Shown here piece by piece: positions 61,021-64,000 of a stretch of DNA of 64,000 nt (positions are counted from its first letter, which is position 1; each line of letters begins with the position of its first letter). Made by a program: the position numbers and the translations under genes. Where the stretch lies: assembly GCA_046351215.1 (NCBI GenBank), contig JAXLYX010000021.1, positions 1 to 64,000 on the forward strand. The letters run 5' to 3'. The notes under the pieces are model-generated. The model worked only from the letters and a program-made list of their open reading frames with translations, ran no database searches and was not told the origin of the DNA. Origin of the DNA: JAXLYX01 sp046351215. GTDB lineage: Bacteria; Myxococcota_A; Polyangia; Polyangiales; Houyiibacteriaceae.

Positions 61021-62469
61021 TCAGGGGAAAGCCGACACGCCGAGCCGTGCCACGAAGGCGTCGAGCCCACCACCCGACCGCTGACCGTCCACGAGCGCGC
61101 CGGCGGTGGAGCCCACCACCACGACCTCTCGCGCGGCGGTGACGACCACGTCGCGCGCTTCGTCGTCTCCGAGGGAGCCCAGCCTCGTCACGTTCGTCAC
61201 CTCGCCCGTCCCGTCGAGCCGCCACACGAGGGCATCGCGACCGCCCGCCGAGTCTCCGTGGAACGAGCCCACGATCGACCCCGCGACGAACACGCCGCCG
61301 CTCGGATCGAGCGCGAGCGCCATGGCGCGCGCGGAGAGCTCGGCCGGGGCGATGCGCCGGATCCACACGAGGCTCCCCCGGCGATCGAGCTTCGCCACGA
61401 ACGGGCTCTGGAGCCCGTCGTTCTCGGAAGTCCCGTGCGCGAGATCGGCGAACGACGCGAGCGCCACGTACACGGCCCCGTCGGCGTCCACCGCCACGTC
61501 GAGCGCGGCGTCGATGTCGTCGGTGCCGCGCTGGAGCGCGAACCCCGGCGAAGCCCCGAGCCACTCGAAACCCGACACGAAGGCATCGAACGACCCCTGG
61601 TGAGGAGCGGCGAGCGATCCCTGCGTGGCGCCGACCACGACGAGCGTCCCGTCGGGAGCGAGCGCGAGCCCCTCGGCGCGATCGACCTCCTCGGTCCCGC
61701 GGCGCTGCCCCACGAGCCGGCGGCCGTCGGAACCGGCGAGCTGATCGAGAGCGATGTCGTAGCCCGAGAGCGGAGATTCGCCGCTGGTGCCCCCCACGAG
61801 CAGGTCGCCGTCCGGGAGGAAGAGGACGTCGAGCGCGAAGTCGGACGCGAGCGTGCCGTACTGCGTCGACCACCTCCGCTCGCCCGTCGCCGTGAAGCGA
61901 ACGGCGAAGGCATCGTCGAGGCCGATCGCGCCTCCACCGCCCGGGAGCTCCCCTTGCGTGCTCCCCACGACCACGGCATCTCCCTCCGCCGACACGGCGA
62001 GCCCGCTCACGATCTCGGACGCGTGCGAGCCGAGCTGCACGAGGAACGAGTCGCTCGCTCCGCGGCCGATCCTCCGGAGGAAGAGGTCGTTGTCTCCTGC
62101 GGCCCCGGAGCCGGGTCCCTCCTCGAGCTTGCCGCGCGTCGTTCCCGCCACGTACACGCCGCAGTCGTCGGAGAGCCCCACGGCCACGGCGAGGTCGTCG
62201 TCCGGCGAGCCGAACTGGAGGAGGTCGAATCCGAGCGACTGCCGACAGGGCGCGGAATCGTTCCCGCCATCGGGCCCCGATGCGTCGAGGGCCGCATCCG
62301 TCGCGACGCTCGCATCCACGCCCGGTGGCTCGTGCGCACCGCCCGGATCCGACGAGCAACCGGCGACGATCACGCCGAGGACGAGACCGAGACGCGGAGC
62401 CCTTCCCGCGCGTGCGCCTTCCTCGGAACGGTGGAACCCGGAGGCCTCTTGGTGTCGCGCGCGTCGCAT
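61021..62469 (-). CDS. SBBP-repeat beta-propeller lipoprotein
   Basis: 482 residues from the ATG at 62469. The lipobox VIVAGC is followed by an Asp/Ala-rich linker. The mature protein has about seven beta-propeller repeats of the SBBP type: LAVAVGLSDDCGVYVAGTT, GLAVSAEGDAVVVGSTQG, ALDVLFLPDGDLLVGGTS, GLALAPDGTLVVVGATQG, ALDVAVDADGAVYVALAS, MALALDPSGGVFVAGSI and VVVTAAREVVVVGSTAG. This is an extracytoplasmic propeller for binding; substrate unknown. The phytochelatin-synthase-like gene lies 126 bp upstream on the same strand. Confidence 0.9.
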   Translation of the reverse strand: MRRARHQEASGFHRSEEGARAGRAPRLGLVLGVIVAGCSSDPGGAHEPPGVDASVATDAALDASGPDGGNDSAPCRQSLGFDLLQFGSPDDDLAVAVGLSDDCGVYVAGTTRGKLEEGPGSGAAGDNDLFLRRIGRGASDSFLVQLGSHASEIVSGLAVSAEGDAVVVGSTQGELPGGGGAIGLDDAFAVRFTATGERRWSTQYGTLASDFALDVLFLPDGDLLVGGTSGESPLSGYDIALDQLAGSDGRRLVGQRRGTEEVDRAEGLALAPDGTLVVVGATQGSLAAPHQGSFDAFVSGFEWLGASPGFALQRGTDDIDAALDVAVDADGAVYVALASFADLAHGTSENDGLQSPFVAKLDRRGSLVWIRRIAPAELSARAMALALDPSGGVFVAGSIVGSFHGDSAGGRDALVWRLDGTGEVTNVTRLGSLGDDEARDVVVTAAREVVVVGSTAGALVDGQRSGGGLDAFVARLGVSAFP

Positions 62470-62594
62470 GGTCGCTGGCCCTTTCCCTCGAAGGACCACT
62501 CTGAGGTGCGGCGGCACCGGCGGCGATGGTGCATCCGCACCACCGCCCAGGCCGAGAGCCTCCTCGCCACGCGCTCGGCCCCCCAGGGAGGCGC

Positions 62595-63305
62595 TCATCG
62601 CCGCACGACGACCCAGCCCCGCCGCTTCCCACCGTCGGAATCGACGGTGTCCATCGCCCGGAAGAGCGCGGGAACGCGGATCCACGTGGCCGGCCATTTG
62701 TAGCGCGCGGTGTCGAGCACGAGCACGCGGTCCGTCGCCTCGTCGTAAGCGGAGACGGGCGAGATGTGTCCGGTGTCGCCCTGCCCGAGCGAGGCGCGCG
62801 CGTAGTTCACGAGGAGGAAGTCGTCCGGTCGCGCGAGGTTCTCGCGGAGCGTCGCACGGAGGCGTTCGACGCTCGACGCATCCGCGTGGACGACGGTCGC
62901 CTCGGCTCCGTTCGCGCGGAGGATGCGTCCCAGATCGTCGAGCGGCATGCCGCCGAAGGTGATGCGCAGGAACGAGCGCACGCCGCTTCCGCGCTCGATC
63001 ACCTCTTCCTGCGCGACACGACGCCCTTCGAGGCCCGAGAGCACCGTCGCCGACGAAGCGACGCCGCACCACGAGGCCTTCTGCTGCGTCTGCGCCCAGG
63101 GAGCGAGCACGTCGTGATCGGCGTGCGCCGTCGCGGAGGCGAGCAGGGCGTGGCCTTCCTCCGAGTCGAGCGAGACGAGCCCGGCCGGGAGGAGCCGACG
63201 CTCGACGGGCGGATGGGAGATCCGGAAGTAGAGGAACGCAAAACCGAGGACGGCGAGCGATGCCACGAGCGCGAGCGCGGCGAGTAGTTTGCGGCGCAAC
63301 GACAT
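62595..63305 (-). CDS. phytochelatin-synthase-like papain-fold protein
   Basis: 236 residues with an N-terminal membrane anchor or signal (LLAALALVASLAVLGFAFL). The phytochelatin-synthase domain follows: the catalytic Cys lies in QQKASWCGVASSATVL (about residue 80), His in GDTGHISPVSAYD and Asp in RVLVLDTARYKWP, so the C-H-D triad is intact. Bacterial members usually act as glutathione-cleaving proteases because they lack the C-terminal domain. The location (periplasmic or membrane) would put it away from cytosolic glutathione, unless glutathione is exported. It is divergent from the DUF4345 gene. Confidence 0.9.
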   Translation of the reverse strand: MSLRRKLLAALALVASLAVLGFAFLYFRISHPPVERRLLPAGLVSLDSEEGHALLASATAHADHDVLAPWAQTQQKASWCGVASSATVLSGLEGRRVAQEEVIERGSGVRSFLRITFGGMPLDDLGRILRANGAEATVVHADASSVERLRATLRENLARPDDFLLVNYARASLGQGDTGHISPVSAYDEATDRVLVLDTARYKWPATWIRVPALFRAMDTVDSDGGKRRGWVVVRR

Positions 63306-63345
63306 TCTGCGAGCCTACCGTGGATCGATCGTCGGACACGAGATC

Positions 63346-63762
63346 ATGACGCCCGCCACGCCCATCCCCTTCGTCCGCAATTTCCTCTTCGTCGCGGGGC
63401 TCGTCTTCGTCGCGACGGGGCTCGTCTTCCTCGTCTCGCCCGGCCTCGTGGTGGCGGTCCGGGAAGCGGGAACGCCGAGCGCGGACGCGATCAACGACGT
63501 GCGGGCGATCTACGGAGGGCTCGAGGCGGGCCTCGGCGCCTTCTTCCTCTACGCGGCCTTCCGCCCGAGCTCCTACGAAGCCGGAGCCGTGCTCGCGATC
63601 GCCGTCGGCGGCGTCGCGGCGCTCTCGCGCTTCGCGGGCTTCGCGCTGGTCTCCGGGACTCCGGCGGCCCACCTCGGCTACGGCGCGCTCGACCTCGTAG
63701 GCGTGGTGTTCGGTGTGCTCGCGATGCGACGCGTGGCGGCGGGGCGGTCGAACGCGAGCTGA
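63346..63762 (+). CDS. DUF4345 membrane protein
   Basis: 138 residues from ATG 63346. Four hydrophobic segments carry the DUF4345 element DVRAIYGGLEAGLGAFFLYAAF in the middle. Function unknown. The upstream in-frame ATG at 63289 overlaps the divergent gene and is less likely. Confidence 0.82.
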   Translation: MTPATPIPFVRNFLFVAGLVFVATGLVFLVSPGLVVAVREAGTPSADAINDVRAIYGGLEAGLGAFFLYAAFRPSSYEAGAVLAIAVGGVAALSRFAGFALVSGTPAAHLGYGALDLVGVVFGVLAMRRVAAGRSNAS

Positions 63763-63895
63763 CCGATCCGTCCCGCAGGGAGCGGAACCCACGACGTGTC
63801 GCCGACGCGGGGGAAGCGCGGATCATCGGCCAAGAATACCGGTCGTCCCAGGTAGGACTACGTGGTAGAGGGTCGCACCTCCACCCCGGACCCCC

Positions 63896-64000
63896 ATGCT
63901 GGATACCCACGGAATTCCGCCCGCACCGCGGCGGCTCACGCTGCGCCGGCCGATCGCCCTCGAAGGCGGCTCCGGCCCGCGCGCCAGGCTGCGGGACCTG
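63896..64000 (+). CDS. possible N-terminus of a gene cut by the right edge
   Basis: An open frame from ATG 63896 to the window end reads MLDTHGIPPAPRRLTLRRPI and continues with Gly/Arg-rich residues. It has no ribosome site better than a weak AGAGGG 30 bases upstream. Too short to name. It could be the start of a real gene, since the gap from 63763 is otherwise empty of features. Confidence 0.3.
   Translation, partial: MLDTHGIPPAPRRLTLRRPIALEGGSGPRARLRDL

Overview
The window is about 64 kb of very GC-rich DNA (roughly 70% by eye). It carries some 58 genes on both strands, most of them 0-150 bp apart. The gene content points to Myxococcota, probably a Sandaracinus/Polyangiales-type lineage. 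The evidence is five Ser/Thr protein kinases, a crowd of Cys-rich or beta-rich lipoproteins with G/S/D-rich linkers after the lipobox, Cys-rich tandem repeats ending in a CETD signature, a secreted protein with a MYXO-CTERM-like tail, and DUF2845, DUF3634 and SMI1/KNR4 genes. No rRNA, tRNA, insertion sequence, phage module or CRISPR array was recognised. The taxonomic placement is inference.

Layout. 1-12.9 kb: the start of an exonuclease gene (cut by the left edge), an SGNH-hydrolase lipoprotein, a GT61 glycosyltransferase divergent from a single-module NRPS (dead C, A, PCP, TE), a multi-pass membrane protein, a membrane-tethered HTH protein, a free-standing condensation-fold acyltransferase, a GST, a processive-type GT2 and a GH5-like lipoprotein. 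12.9-17.4 kb: small conserved proteins, a GNAT, DUF1801, palindromic repeats and a Tat-exported protein made of seven near-identical repeats. 17.4-24.2 kb: a 1208-residue kinase/ATPase/TPR protein, HtpG and a DUF2892/ECF sigma/anti-sigma cluster. 24.2-29.3 kb: a Cys-rich lipoprotein, an SMI1/KNR4 protein, the ammonium transporter and an AroB-like sugar-phosphate cyclase.

29.5-33.6 kb: a translationally coupled set of two membrane-anchored kinases and a UPF0104/YbhN membrane protein. 33.7-44.4 kb: lipoproteins, a duplicated PPOX-fold protein, a GH16-PA14-CBM6-CBM6-thaumatin protein, a pair of related unknown proteins and a lone type II pseudopilin. 44.4-52.8 kb: a 963-residue Cys-repeat lipoprotein, an ATP-grasp protein and a porin/DUF302/c-type-haem group. 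52.8-64 kb: two more kinases, a sorted Cys-rich protein, a methyltransferase, NnrS, a RoxA-like di-haem cytochrome, a coupled pair of unknown proteins, an SBBP-propeller lipoprotein, a phytochelatin-synthase-like protease and a DUF4345 protein.

How it fits together. Three themes recur: surface and secreted functions (glycosyltransferases, hydrolases, lipoproteins, porin), kinase-based signalling from the membrane, and haem/redox envelope proteins. There is no single obvious pathway. The best candidates for undescribed biology are the Tat-exported DSDSG-repeat protein with the adjacent covarying palindromes, the coupled kinase-kinase-UPF0104 set, the NRPS with a dead condensation site near an intact stand-alone condensation-fold enzyme, the atypical sugar-phosphate cyclase, and the GH16/thaumatin fusion.
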